A stretch of DNA of 64,000 nucleotides, taken from the NCBI GenBank assembly GCA_000729835.1, contig JFHB01000007.1:368390-432389 (forward strand), given 5' to 3'. The position numbers and the translations under genes were made by a program. Source of the stretch: Atkinsonella hypoxylon. Its lineage: Eukaryota > Ascomycota > Sordariomycetes > Hypocreales > Clavicipitaceae. The first letter of the stretch is position 1. Each line of letters starts with the position of its first letter. The notes under the pieces were generated by a model. The model saw nothing but the letters and a program-made list of their open reading frames with translations. It had not been told where the DNA came from and did no database searches. Positions 32,870 through 43,532 of the stretch are shown one piece after another.

Positions 32870-34254
32870 TGTCGCGAAACCATTATCCCAGCATCCGTCA
32901 CCAATTGAAGTCGACGAGGAGCTCGGGCAAGCTTAGTCGAAAGTGCGGAGCGTCGGCGGAACGAGGATGAGCGGCCAATGACGGTGTCGCAGAGCTTTAT
33001 TCAGACGTCGTTTAGACTTGCAGATGGCATCTCGACCAAGTTGGAGGTCCCACCGTGATGGCTGCGCGTGCGGCGTAGTTAGTGCAAGTCCGTACGTACG
33101 TCGTCTGGTGCGGATCAACTGGCCGCCGCGCCGACGCAGGGCAGGGTCAACGCAGGCAAGGCACGAAGGAGCTCAAAGAAGCCTGATAGAGCTCAGTGGG
33201 CCACTTGAACATGCGACGCTGGCCGCAAATGGCCAAACTAATGTTCAATATTGATATTTATGTTGTTACCAGCTTGCAGCATGCAGTAGAGTAAACCAGG
33301 AGGATGGATACCTAGGCCTCAAGAGGTATGTACCTAAGCTGACCCACATCGCAAGGAAGGTACATTCGTCCCGTCACCCAACCGACCTGTTGAGATGGGC
33401 TTCCAAGCCGGCCAAACAGGGTCAAAATTAGCAACAAGCCCGGCAGCTGCTGAACGAGGCAGCACGTGAGAGAAGGTACAAAAATCGCGCTCAAGATGCA
33501 ATGTGTGTGATGTACGTACGAGTAGATACCTTCTTGTTAGCCCTGTTAGCCCTGTTAGCCCTGTTAGCCCTGTTAGCCCTGTTAGCCCTGCCCTGATTAG
33601 TCAGCCTGCCCACTCGTGAATTATATAGTTATATACCCTACCAACCGGGTGGCTAGTTGACACGGGACGGCACTATCGATGGCAGATTCCCAGCAGCATC
33701 CCAGATCCCAGACACAACACCCTGGCCTTGGCGTCAGATACCTACAAGGTAGCAAGTCCTTAATAGAAGCACTTGAGGTATGTTTGCTCAAATGAGTATT
33801 GCACACACAGTAGTGATGCGGCCCCCGGCCAATTATTGCTGGCCGATTGCCGGCAGCTGGCGGATCTGAACGCCCAGTGGCCCGCGTTGCGTTGCGTCCA
33901 TGACGACCCGCTGCAGCGAACAACGTTGCTATTGCGTCACATCAACTGCCCTGGAGCTTGCGAAACGGCTGCTCAATTATGTGCATGTGCCCATTCGATT
34001 CGATTCCTGGTCTCGTGCATCGTCGACTTCCTCCCTCCCTCCTACCGGACAGGACACCCGTCTTGAGGAGCTGTTCCTTCTGCTATCCTGTCTATCGAAG
34101 CAGAGTCCATAGCATCCATTCCTTCGACTTCCTATTCCATTCTTCGCCTCAGCTTCCCTCTAGCTGAAAAAGAAGCTCCGCTCGATCCGTAGCAAAAAAG
34201 CCCGAACTTTCAAGTTCTATTCCATCCACACAGACTGTGTCGATTTGACGCACA
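32870..34254. other. Divergent intergenic region with minisatellite
   Basis: About 1.4 kb between the oppositely oriented CFT1 and LMBD1-like genes, probably holding both promoters. It includes the 9-bp tandem repeat at 33541-33590. The last ~200 bases before 34255 are pyrimidine-rich, as is common in fungal 5' leaders. Confidence 0.55.
33541..33590. repeat. Minisatellite, 9-bp unit CCCTGTTAG
   Basis: Five perfect copies plus a partial one, preceded by a partial TGTTAG. The unit resembles degenerate telomeric TTAGGG when read on the other strand (CTAACAGGG), but is 9 bp long. Confidence 0.9.
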
Positions 34255-36042
34255 ATGGCTGACGCAGGTCTTGTGCAGACCAGTTTAATCTGGATCACGT
34301 ACGCCGTAGCCGTGGGCCTCTGCCTGCTGGCTGCCATCATCACAACCTTCACCTGGCAGACGCCCCGAGATCGATCTGCCGTTGTCAGCGCTGTCGCCAT
34401 CATCAGCCTGACTTCCCTGCTCGCCACCGTCCTTCTTCTGCCTGTCGACATTGCCCTCGTCTCGGTGACTGGCTCTGTTTCTCAAGGCGTCAAGAAGGAT
34501 TGGGCAACGCCCGAGAGGATAAACAACATCCTGGTCCAGCTCAAGATTGTTTACTACTGTCTATACAGCGCTGATGCCCTGTTATGCTTGGTAGTCATCC
34601 CGTTCGCCTACTTCTGGTATGAAGAATATGATGAAATTGAGTTTGAAGAAGAAGGTAGGACATGGAAGAGTCGCTTCTGGGCATCGGCCAAGTACACCCT
34701 GTTTTTCGTCGCCTTCGTCGTCGTTCTATTCTTGTTAGGCTTTTTCGTTCCGTCGCCCGGCGATTCTTCCAAGGGTGGACACTGGGACCTGGACTACTTC
34801 AAGAATCTCGTTGCGCGAAACCACGCCGAAAAGGCACTCACGTTCGCACTAGGCCTGTTGGTGACGCTGGGAACCCTCGTATATGTCTTGTATACTGGCT
34901 CTGGACTTGCCCTCATGCCCGTGTCTTTCATCAAGTCGGCGCCGTCCATCTCGGCACCCCAGCTGTCTGCGACAACGGCGTCTCAGTTGGAGCAGAACCG
35001 CGAACGTCAACGGCAATTAGAAATGCGGAACGTGGGCCGTCAAGAAGGCATGTCGCGCAAGGATCGTCGCGAACTCGATGCGCTTATCAGAGAGGAACAA
35101 ACACTTGTGCGTCGCGAGCGCCTAGCTGCCGAGGCCCAAGGGGAGGGCAAGAGCAAGGTGTACCAGGCTTGGCTGAAGATCTGTGCCCTGTTCAGGCCTG
35201 TCAAGATGCTGGGGGGCATTCTTCTCTTGGTCGTCTCCGTAGTCATCTGGGTGTCTATGTTGATCACGGGTATTGACAAGGCCAAGAACTCGATATGCAA
35301 GCAACGCTGTGGGTACATACTGGGAAACATCAACATCTTCCAACCCCTCAACTGGGTATTTGTCAAGCTCGCTCGAGTATTCCCCATGGACTATGTACTC
35401 ATGCTGGCATTGATACTTTTCCTCTTCAGTAGCACCATTTCCGGCATCGCAACTGTTGGCATTCGCTTCCTCTGGATCCGCATCTTCCAAATTCGACGCG
35501 GTAGAACAGCTCCCCAGGCTCTACTCATCGCCACAGTCATGCTCACACTAGCCATCTTGGCCATCAACTACTCCATCACCATGCTGATGACACCCCAATA
35601 TTCAATATATGGCACGCAGACGTTCTGCTCCAACAAACCCGAGTACCCTGGAGCAGCACCCTCGTGTACAAACCACGAGGACCTGGTCAAGCCCTGCTCC
35701 GAAGCCCTCGAGTCCACGCACGCCAAGGACATTTGTACGCCCTCCGTCATGTCCACCTTCCTCAATCGCATCACAATCACCTGGCCATTTTTCGGCATCA
35801 TTGACTTCTGGGCTCAGTTTGCCTTCCTGGGGGTCTTCCTCATTGTCTTTGTCACGGCACTAGTCCGCAGCCCCAGGCTCAACACAGCTGAACTCGATGA
35901 AGATGCCGAGGTAGACGAGGAGGAAAGTCTACTGGCTGCTGCGGGCCGTCGCATCAACGCAACGTGGGAAGACGTGAGGGGAAAGCCACGCGGGTACGGG
36001 TCAAATCAGGCGGAGAGAAACGGCGGCTCCTCAAGGACATAG
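34255..36042 (+). CDS. Lysosomal/vacuolar cobalamin transporter-like LMBR1-domain protein
   Basis: A single 595-residue ORF with about nine hydrophobic segments. The first is LIWITYAVAVGLCLLAAIIT near residue 12, followed by one at 45-65, then others including KYTLFFVAFVVVLFLLGFF and LGGILLLVVSVVIWVSML. The family signatures QLKIVYYCLYSADALLCL and FAYFWYEEYDE are present. The hydrophilic loop at about 235-300 is rich in Arg, Glu and Gln and may be a coiled coil. The tail is cytosolic and polar. In animals LMBD1 exports cobalamin from lysosomes. Most fungi do not use cobalamin, so the actual cargo is unclear and the name reflects family membership only. The membrane is probably vacuolar. Confidence 0.88.
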   Translation: MADAGLVQTSLIWITYAVAVGLCLLAAIITTFTWQTPRDRSAVVSAVAIISLTSLLATVLLLPVDIALVSVTGSVSQGVKKDWATPERINNILVQLKIVYYCLYSADALLCLVVIPFAYFWYEEYDEIEFEEEGRTWKSRFWASAKYTLFFVAFVVVLFLLGFFVPSPGDSSKGGHWDLDYFKNLVARNHAEKALTFALGLLVTLGTLVYVLYTGSGLALMPVSFIKSAPSISAPQLSATTASQLEQNRERQRQLEMRNVGRQEGMSRKDRRELDALIREEQTLVRRERLAAEAQGEGKSKVYQAWLKICALFRPVKMLGGILLLVVSVVIWVSMLITGIDKAKNSICKQRCGYILGNINIFQPLNWVFVKLARVFPMDYVLMLALILFLFSSTISGIATVGIRFLWIRIFQIRRGRTAPQALLIATVMLTLAILAINYSITMLMTPQYSIYGTQTFCSNKPEYPGAAPSCTNHEDLVKPCSEALESTHAKDICTPSVMSTFLNRITITWPFFGIIDFWAQFAFLGVFLIVFVTALVRSPRLNTAELDEDAEVDEEESLLAAAGRRINATWEDVRGKPRGYGSNQAERNGGSSRT

Positions 36043-36267
36043 GTTGAAAAAAAAAAAAAAAATACATGAGATTGCTGTACGAATATTTCACTCGGTTTCA
36101 TGAGACTGTACAATGACTATGGGACAGGAAGGGATCAAGTTGGTTTTGAAAGGCTAGGAAAGCATAACGGTTAGGTGAGGCGTAGGAGTTGAAGCATGTC
36201 ATTTGAAAAAATTTTCGAGCATGGGAAATCTGTTAATTTGGAAGTCTTGTTCACATCATCTGATACC

Positions 36268-37041
36268 CTAAGCACGCAGCGCAATCTTCCTGTCAGACTT
36301 CTTCCTGTCCTTCGTAAACTGCACCGCCTTGTGGCTCCTATCGTCGAAATGCGCCGCGGGGCCAACGTGCATCTCCCTCCAGCACCGCGTGCAATAGACG
36401 TCGTCACAGCCAAGACACCTCAGCGTGGCATCTTCCAAACATACGGTGCACCAGGAAGCTACGTCTTCATCCGTGTACTCCGTCTTGGAACTCAGCCTCT
36501 TTACAGACTTGGTCAGTCCGGAGGTCGGCACCGACGGAAGCAAATCTGCCTCGGCGGGCTGCCGAAGAGCCGCCATCCGGGCCGTGAGGTCATCTATGCT
36601 CGCAGACGAAGTAGAGTTTTCCGCGCCGGGCGCAGAGGGGAGCTCTATCGCGGGGTCCTGCGCATCCTCACTTTCGTCGTCCTCGTGTCCCTCCGAGCCA
36701 CGAAGCTCGTCATCCAGCTCTATCTCATCTTGACACCGTGCCATGACTGCCATTGTTTCCCGGGCCATGTCCTCGCTTTCTGAATCGTCTGAATCGTGAG
36801 GTGCCGACGCGGAAAGCTGTTCCAGGAGAGCCCTGACGTCCTCCGTGTGCGTCGGTGCTGCGTCGGTGTCTGCGAGCATTTCCTCCAGGGCCTGGTCGTC
36901 TGTTTGGAAGAGAGCGTCTACCTCTGGCTCGGGCTCGGGCTCGGTCCGGCGCTCATCATGGCGCGATTGGGGTGTGAGGCTGGTGCTTGAGCGGAGGGCT
37001 TGGAGTCTGTCGAGGAGCGACTTGTCGATGCCATTGGACAT
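36268..37041 (-). CDS. B-box/zinc-finger protein related to ANCHR (ZFYVE19)
   Basis: A single 257-residue ORF starting MSNGIDKSLLDRLQALR. It has an acidic, probably disordered middle (DSDDSESED, ELDDELRGSEGHEDDESED) and a C-terminal Cys/His module. That module reads WCTVCLEDATLRCLGC, then DDVYCTRCWREMH, then HFDDRSHKAVQF, matching a B-box type zinc finger as in ANCHR. Short N-terminal helices such as DDLTARMAALRQP resemble MIM1-like segments that bind VPS4 in ANCHR. The animal protein delays abscission through ESCRT-III. The fungal role is inferred only. It is convergent with the LMBD1-like gene, with 225 bases between stops. Confidence 0.8.
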   Translation of the reverse strand: MSNGIDKSLLDRLQALRSSTSLTPQSRHDERRTEPEPEPEVDALFQTDDQALEEMLADTDAAPTHTEDVRALLEQLSASAPHDSDDSESEDMARETMAVMARCQDEIELDDELRGSEGHEDDESEDAQDPAIELPSAPGAENSTSSASIDDLTARMAALRQPAEADLLPSVPTSGLTKSVKRLSSKTEYTDEDVASWCTVCLEDATLRCLGCDDVYCTRCWREMHVGPAAHFDDRSHKAVQFTKDRKKSDRKIALRA

Positions 37042-38192
37042 GCTGCGTCAGGGTTGCAGTGGCTCGGATGGGAGAGGGTCCAAGGTCCAAGATCCAAGAT
37101 GGACAAGAGAGGGGGAAAAGAGGAAATCTAGATGGTTTACTCCGTACGTTGTCATCGGAAGTGGTTCTGGTGAGGTTGCGGTTGCGACTGAGTGTGGGGA
37201 GGTGGGGCCGGCTGTGATGTCAGTTCATCTGTCTGGGCTGTGAAGCACCACTGCAGTCCTGTGCAGCGCAAGGTACCTATGTATAAAGTGATACTTTGTT
37301 TTATTCAAAGGGCGATGGATAGATAACTAGAGAGCTTCACGATGCCGCTGGCTTTGATCGACCGGGCCCCTGCTGAAACCACCCGTCATCGCCAGCTAGA
37401 CCCGTTGTGGAACTCGCGAACACCGCCAACGCAACATTAGCCTCATTTCATCGTAGAACACCTCCACTAGGTATTGTTGCGGTAAGAGCGAAATGCAGCC
37501 GATTGATTCACCGTATTCAGAACGGGATTCTCCTGGTGTCGCATGAGAGAGGATTCTGCCTTACGAGCGGAGCGGAACAGGCTTTTCGGGCTAGCACCTA
37601 GGTCACCAGACCTGGGCAGTTCGGGTAGCACGTTGCCACCAGTGGGCCGTGGCTCCCTCGAGGATCTTGCATCATCCACGACAAAAAAAAAAAAAAAAGC
37701 CCTTCGTCCCACCACCGTCCACCGTTCGACGTCAACTCGTGTGGCTTCAGCCTTCAAGTCTCTAAACATGCCAGGTGGAATGCTCCTTGCGCCTCCTGCA
37801 AAAAGCCACATCCAAGCTCACGTATGTACCTCCAGATCTTTGGCTTTGACGCTAACTAACACAGCTGCCTTGCGAGGCGCACCTGTTGGCTGGCCTCGCA
37901 CCTTCTGCTCTCGCTTCTTCTCATCCCGCCCCTTTCAAAGGACCACCTTTGCCAAGAATGACAAAGACCACCCTCCCTGCTCTCTTACTTGCATATTCCT
38001 TTCATTTCACATCGTCTCCAATCATCACAATCTAGTTGGTGTGGCAATGAAGAATCGCCTCACAAATCCAGCAAAAGTAGTCTTGGGACTTGGTTAATTC
38101 ACCCACAATAATTTACGTCTCTCTTCTCCATAAGAACCCCTCGGCGCACCCTGATATTGTATTTGTCGCGTTGGGCGGCTCCACACATCAAC
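37042..38192. other. Intergenic region, no gene accepted
   Basis: About 1.15 kb. A plus-strand frame at 37543-38097 is open but low in codon structure, is interrupted by a poly-A run encoding Lys (37682-37698) and shows no domain. I consider it leader or spacer sequence of the downstream gene. Confidence 0.45.
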
Positions 38193-39074
38193 ATGCGTTT
38201 CGACCTTGTCTTCATTGCGGCAACATTACTATCCACAACTGCCGCAGGCATCATTGACCCTCAAGCGCTTGTTGCCAGAGTGAACAACTTAGCTCAATGT
38301 GACAATGAATTGTTCAAGAGAAAAGGAGGAGGTGCGGGCGGTGGCCGGGGCGGAGGCGGCGGCGGCGGCGGCGGCAGAACTGGCTCTGGCTCTGGCTCAA
38401 GTTCCGGCGCTGGTGGACTGTAAGTTGATTTCACTTGTCCACTTGTCTTTGTGAACTCGAGTATTTTCAAATTATTCACTAACTGGGTTAGCCGAGGAAA
38501 CACTGGTTCTGGTTCAAACATAGGTGGAACATCTCGTGGAGGCTCCGGTCCTCCACGATCTTACGGTGGTGGCGGTTTCTATGGCGGTGGTGCTGCCACT
38601 CCCTTCAGATCTGGTGCTACCACGGCTGCCGGTGTAGGTGCAATTGCACTTGGTGTCACCGCTTTGGCATTCTGGCCGGGTCTCTGGTTGTTCGGAGCAA
38701 ACCTTTACCCTTATCGCAACAAGTTTTCTTTCTACAACAGTACTACACAACGGACCGAGCGTCTACCTGTCGTCTGTGGTTGCGCTAAAGATGCGGTTTG
38801 CGGCTGCGACGAAAATACAGCGACTATGAAGGATCTCGTCGGCAATGGTTCTTATGCGGCTCTCAACAAAAGCATAATCAATGTCGGCGATTATCAAGGT
38901 CGGAAAACCCTTCTCGTCAATGGCACATTGCCTAATGGTACGACTGCCGACGGCCCAGATCAATCAGAACAATCAAGTGACACATCTGGCGTACTCGGAA
39001 TAAAAAGCCTCGCCGAGGCTGCTGGCGTGTGGCCGGTGATAACTTGTGTTCTGGCTGCCACATTTCTGGTCTAA
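38193..39074 (+). CDS. Glycine-rich cell-surface protein (DUF7732-like)
   Basis: Two exons, 38193-38419 and 38492-39074, encode 269 residues. The intron runs GTAAGT to GGGTTAG and lies inside the glycine-rich region. The leader MRFDLVFIAATLLSTTAAG is a signal peptide. Residues about 48-130 are Gly/Ser repeats. A hydrophobic segment, GAIALGVTALAFWPGLWLFG, is followed by the conserved block YPYRNKFSFYN and by ERLPVVCGCAKDAVCGCD with paired cysteines. LVGNGSYAALNKSI and KTLLVNGTLPNGT come next, with N-glycosylation sites. The end, a short Ser/Thr stretch followed by VWPVITCVLAATFLV, looks like a GPI-anchor signal. I recall this domain arrangement from fungal proteins labelled DUF7732, of unknown function. 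An upstream in-frame ATG would only add residues before the signal peptide. Confidence 0.82.
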
Positions 39075-39760
39075 GAATGTATGAACTGTTATTGCATCAC
39101 CGTGCCCCTGTGTCACTAGCCCATTCATTGGGCGTCAGGAGGAATATTCTTGGCGAGACTGTACGACAAACATATGGCAGATGATGATGAGAGATACCAG
39201 ACAGCGGGAAAATTGCTTTAGCGACTTTTTATCTTGTATAGAAATGCTTCGTCCGACGTCACTCTGTCGTACAATATTAATGATATATCACAACCTGATA
39301 AAACTTAAAACATAAAGGGGACGGGTAATATTTATTAAACCCAAAAAAATTCAATAAGCGAGGAAGAATTATTAATGTTTACGCCGATCAACGGCCTCAC
39401 AATTGCAGACGCTGGACCGGCCACTTTCTTCTCTACCTGGGTGCCGCTTGCCGTGGTCCAAGCGCAAACCATGCAAGCAAGCCTTGGGGGAAATAGGTGA
39501 CGCGATTGAAACGTCATTGCGGCCATCATGTCGTACCAGACATATTCTTGTATCTCCCATACTCATTTCATTGAGCCGATCCGGTTCAAAATTGTTTACA
39601 TCAGGTGGCCCTTGGCTCAATAAAAAGGTGCATTTGACACCAAGTTATCATCGCATCTACATTATCTATGCGAGCAGTTTGAAGAGACAACCAACCGTAC
39701 CAAGATGTGTGTGTACAATATACGAACGTGAGTGGCTCAAACTCTTCCACGACGTAATGG
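39075..39760. other. Intergenic region, no gene seen
   Basis: About 690 bases, AT-rich at 39240-39370. It contains the 3' flank of the glycine-rich protein gene and the promoter of the thioredoxin gene. ORFs here look accidental. Confidence 0.5.
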
Positions 39761-40148
39761 ATGTATCAAGCATTGACTGAGACCAACGCATCGAGCAGAG
39801 AAGATGATCTTCACGCAATGATTGCAGAGAACGAGACGGTTATCATTGATTTCTTTGCCCTCTGGTGCGGAAGTTCGAAAACACTTGCGCCAATCTTTGT
39901 CGAGTGCGATTCCCCGCGTCCAGACATGCTTCCAGTAACTAAGCACGTATAACAGGCAGGCCAACCGCAATGATTACCAACACATCATCTTCGCCAAAGT
40001 CGACGTCGACGAGCAGCAATGTCTGGCTGGCCAATTGGGAATCACCTCCACGCCGACCTTTCATCTGTACAGGTATGGCGAGAAAGCTGGAGAGATTGTG
40101 TCGCCAGGGCCACAAGCGCTTCTGCAGTTCATCGCAGAAGCTACCTGA
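39761..40148 (+). CDS. Thioredoxin with atypical CGSS active site
   Basis: Two exons, 39761-39903 and 39956-40148, encode 111 residues. The intron is GTGCGA to AACAG, and the junction gives PIFVE|QANRNDYQH. The fold landmarks are all present: VIIDFFALWCG, then FAKVDVDEQQCLAGQLGI, then the cis-proline loop TSTPTFHLYRYGEK, and the C-terminal helix. The active site reads WCGSSK (residues 35-40) instead of WCGPCK, so Cys36 is present but the resolving cysteine is a serine. Classic dithiol disulphide reduction is therefore not expected. Mixed-disulphide, monothiol or chaperone-like roles are possible. There is no signal peptide. The start is the first ATG with a good frame; a few upstream residues could be missing. 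Confidence 0.82.
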
Positions 40149-41065
40149 GCTGTTGCTCATGTAGAGAACCGCGAGGGAATCCCTGTCCAAAATATGTCTT
40201 ACACGATGTGGTATTGTGGAGGCCGAGATATGTTTGTCCTTAGCTACGTTGCCTGGCGATGAGGCGGAACAGAACAGGCTATTTCTCCTGGTTCGACAGA
40301 CTAGCAAGCTATCCGTGAGCACAGTTGTACCGGAATTGAACACCTAAGTTTACTTTACTTGTCTGCGTGCACAGCTTCATCTCTACAGTGGGTGGTGGGT
40401 GTAATTTGAGCCCGCGCTCGTTTCTATTGTTGCCCAGGCGGGCCACGTCTAGTCTTCCATGCGTGGTCAACGTGCATGATTCATCATTGGTGCCACTAGT
40501 GACGATGCTTGAACTGTGCGGACCGCCACCCGTAGGCTTCCCTTGGATGAATAACGCATAAGCACTTCTCCGTCCGAGTGACGCGAGCATTGCATCCCAT
40601 CGAGTTATGAAGCAGTAGGTGCTGACTACCGCAGCGATTTGTCGATGGCGAGATGTTGACCATTACTGCGACCCCGTTGCACCGTCTGTGCTACTATGAA
40701 CTCCGACCTCGCACCACAGAAGATTGCAAGACGTGCGATATAACTCTTTGTAACTTGGACCATTGCCAGATTCCTATCACTGTACAGATTCGTATGGTGA
40801 CACGTACCCTAATGCAGCCAATTGAATTGGCTTACAATCACGAGATGAGATGTAGTCTCACGGTTCCGCAAGGAGAGACCTAGTCGCCGACTCCTATGCT
40901 CATCGGCTCGGGACGTCTGGCCACAGCCCACATGCTCTTGAATTAGGCAGCAATCAAGAAAGTAAACCCGTTTTCTGTTCCCTGCACAATCTAAGCGATT
41001 CCACCATCCAATAGCGCGGCAAGCATACAAAGACACCAGGTGGCCGCGACGGTATCCAGCCGACA

Positions 41066-41122
41066 TCACAATGGCACAATGGCCCAATGGCACAATGGCA
41101 CAATGACACAATGACACAATGG
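41066..41122. repeat. Tandem 8-bp repeat CACAATGG, about seven units
   Basis: Units read CACAATGG, with variants CCCAATGG and CACAATGA, in the Grg1 promoter. The unit contains a CAAT-like core, but a regulatory role is speculative. Confidence 0.8.
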
Positions 41123-41279
41123 CCTGATATAGCTGCCTTGTGTCATGCCACTGTCGCACAGCGCCCAAGCATGAACACCGAGCAGGTTTTTCGGATTTTT
41201 CTGGCGTCACGGGATTTTGCTCGTTCGTGGGCACGACCAGCATGTGAAGACGGGGGGGATTTTTCCTTCCCTGCGCGTC

Positions 41280-41288
41280 GTATATATA
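41280..41288 (+). promoter_or_regulatory. Probable TATA box of the Grg1 gene
   Basis: The sequence TATATATAG lies about 95 bases before the start codon of a gene family known for very high, glucose-repressed expression. A transcription start near 41310-41320 would be expected. Confidence 0.45.
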
Positions 41289-41379
41289 GTTAGTCGTTCT
41301 TCACACCGCTGCTCTCACCGCGTCCAAAGATCCAGATAATTCCAGTCGATGCAGAATTCACCCCTTGTACCTAGTCAGA

Positions 41380-41688
41380 ATGGAACCCGTGAAGCAGGGC
41401 GCCAACTACGTCTCTGAGCAGGCTCACAAGGCCGCTTCTGGGGGCTCAAAGGAAGCCAACAAGCAGACTGCCAAGGACTCTAATGCTCCAGCTGGCTCAC
41501 GGTAAGTCCCCCCTTTTCTTTTCGCTTTCCCATTCGGGTTTGCTCTTCCCTTTTTTTTTTTTCCCTTACCTTTGCCAGGTTGCGTCTAATCTTTTGGTAG
41601 AGTTTCTGCAGCAAAGGATGCAGTTTCGGACAAGGCAAGCGAGTCGAAGCATGATGCAAAGGCTGAGACTCATAAGCAACAGATCTAG
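41380..41688 (+). CDS. grg-1: Glucose-repressible protein Grg1 (Ccg-1 family)
   Basis: Two exons, 41380-41501 and 41601-41688, encode 69 residues. The intron is GTAAGT to TGGTAG, and the joint codon is Arg. The protein begins MEPVKQGANYVSEQAHKAAS, then GGSKEANKQTAKDSNAP and ends SKHDAKAETHKQQI. This corresponds to Neurospora GRG-1/CCG-1, a short hydrophilic helical protein whose mRNA rises on glucose depletion, under stress and under clock control. The molecular function is unknown, but it is often among the most abundant transcripts. The promoter has a clear TATA box and a CACAATGG repeat. Confidence 0.93.
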
Positions 41689-41899
41689 AGGTGGACTCTG
41701 AGATCTAATATGAACGAGTCATGTGGATGCAACTAGTTGGTTCGATGTCATATGTCAATACAAATTGAATCAAGTTTTTTGCCTTTAATGCTGAGCAAAA
41801 TCGTCATCACACAAAAATTCTCGCAAAAACCGCCATACTCATTACTCCCGTTAGTAGTTCCACCGTGAGATGATTTAATCAGAGGCGCCGCGTTGCCTG

Positions 41900-43532
41900 T
41901 TATCGCCACTTATTGTCCCAGCCTGCCTGCTCCACTACGAATGCAATGGCAAGTTCAGAGAATCGGGCCATATGCTATCAACGTCTTGAGTATTATGGTA
42001 TTTCGAGCGGTGTGAGAACCACGGAGGAATTCTTACCTCAAATGAGAATGTTCCCCTCTTATCATCAATGTCCATCGTGTCCTTTTCGGAATGGACATAA
42101 GGATCGAATTCGCCGGGGAAGGCTCCTCCAGCTAAGGGATTTCCCTCTGATGCAAACGCAGCGGGATAGCCTAGACTGGAAAAAGACATGTAATCGGAGC
42201 CAACACCACTTGGCGCCATCAGTTTGACCGATCCCTCACAACGCAAGGACGTGAGATGAAGACTTACGACGGTATCTTGTAAACCTTGGCCGGAATGGAT
42301 ATGTACTCGTTTGCCAGGTCTGCAGCCCACTTAGTCAAGGGTGCATCAGCCTCGGTTTCGATGAAGCCAATCGACTCTGTCGCATTTCGAGCCACAAAGG
42401 CAGTCATGTCCTGTAATTTTTTATTATTATTTTTCACTTCAGTGTACGCCTTCTTCAGCAATCGCTTTGACGAAAACAGCAATCTTACAAATTCCATCAT
42501 AGCGCCAATGCTGGCCCCAGATTCCTTCTTATACCGCGCAATTGCCTGGCTGCCCAGAAGTCCACCTTCCTCAGCGGCATACCAATGAAACTCGACGGGG
42601 CCGTGAACCGGGATGAAGCCGCTCTCTGCGAGTACGCGAAAGGCCTCCAGGATGCTGACCGTACCAGAACCATCGTCATCTGCACCAGGAGCAGGGAGCA
42701 GAGGGAACCAGTAATTCATGGAATCCTGGTGAGCACCGATAATAGTCAAAGGCAGCGAAAAATTTCTGACTTTAGGTTCAAATCGGGCTATAATAGAGGG
42801 CTGTGGGAAGTTGTGCGTAAAGAACTCCAGTGATATATGGGTGTGAAAGGGGGCGTTCTTTATGATCTATGACTTGGATCATTAGCATATCATGAGAGGC
42901 AGATGGAGGAGTACCGCGGCCTCAACGTCGAACCTCCGCAATTTGGTCGTGCAGCCACAGTGCGCTGCGCTCCCCTGTGACACTACCGAAGTAGCGAGTA
43001 TAGTAACCTGTAAGGTGCTCCAAGTCCTTGTGCATTCTCTTGGTGGAAACGCGAGGTAGCAATGACTTGACGATGGCCCGGTGCGATAGCTTTGGCAAAT
43101 CTAATGCAAAGTCAGTTGCTAACGGAAGAAGGGGCGTGACTTAAGGAAAGACGCACGAGCTTCACCAGCCATATTGGAGCTCATGTTATTGAAGTTGATG
43201 AAGTCTTGGTTGTCGGTTATGTCGGCAAATTGCTGCTTCTTGCGCTTAAGTCTCAACTTGTCTCCTTCAGTCATCCAGCTCGTGCCTTGATCGAATACGT
43301 GCAGCAGGCGCGGTTGAGCAAGCTCTTCGGCGAGCTCCGGGTGCAGTGATAGAAGCGCGTCGACTGGATCTGAGTGCTTCTCCAGCGCCTTCAGGATATC
43401 TGGGTCAACTTGATGGGATTGTGCGAATCCATGTGCTCGAAGAGGAAGTTGCGCGTCTGGCGAAGCGGCGCTAAGGGTGGCAAAACTTGTGCCTAACCAC
43501 AGCAGGTGCTGTGTGATAAATGAAACACGCAT
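41900..43532 (-). CDS. Secreted M28 metallo-aminopeptidase (leucine aminopeptidase type)
   Basis: Six exons, 43532-43157, 43100-42934, 42866-42489, 42410-42268, 42208-42037 and 41974-41900, encode 436 residues. The leader MRVSFITQHLLWLGTSFATL is a signal peptide, and a propeptide follows. Co-catalytic zinc ligands of family M28 are visible: H227 and D229 in IIGAHQDSMNYW, D245 in PGADDDGSG, E280/E281 in YAAEEGGLLGS, the Asp in IETEADAPLT and the His in YVHSEKDTMD. It should remove N-terminal hydrophobic residues from peptides outside the cell. The intron after MMEF (42488-42411, 78 nt) is divisible by three and lacks a stop, so retained transcripts would add 26 residues. The intron at 42933-42867 has the weak donor GTTCGA. 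The protein ends GWDNKWR. Confidence 0.9.

Larger units (their letters stand above)
40149..41379. other. Intergenic region and promoter of the Grg1 gene
   Basis: It contains a tandem repeat at 41066-41122 and a TATATATA box at 41280-41288, about 95 bases before the Grg1 start codon. No coding sequence is supported. Confidence 0.5.

Noticed and set aside
33541..33590. CRISPR array or telomeric repeat
   Set aside because: The units are contiguous 9-mers without spacers, and the genome is eukaryotic. The unit is not TTAGGG. It is an ordinary minisatellite, as are the arrays at 53.4-53.6 kb.
34662..35276. 204-codon second-frame ORF inside the LMBD1-like gene
   Set aside because: It overlaps in another frame a well-supported membrane protein and has no family resemblance.
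37543..38097. 184-codon plus-strand ORF before the glycine-rich protein gene
   Set aside because: It includes a poly-lysine run from a poly-A tract and no conserved motif. A coding role would need support from transcripts.
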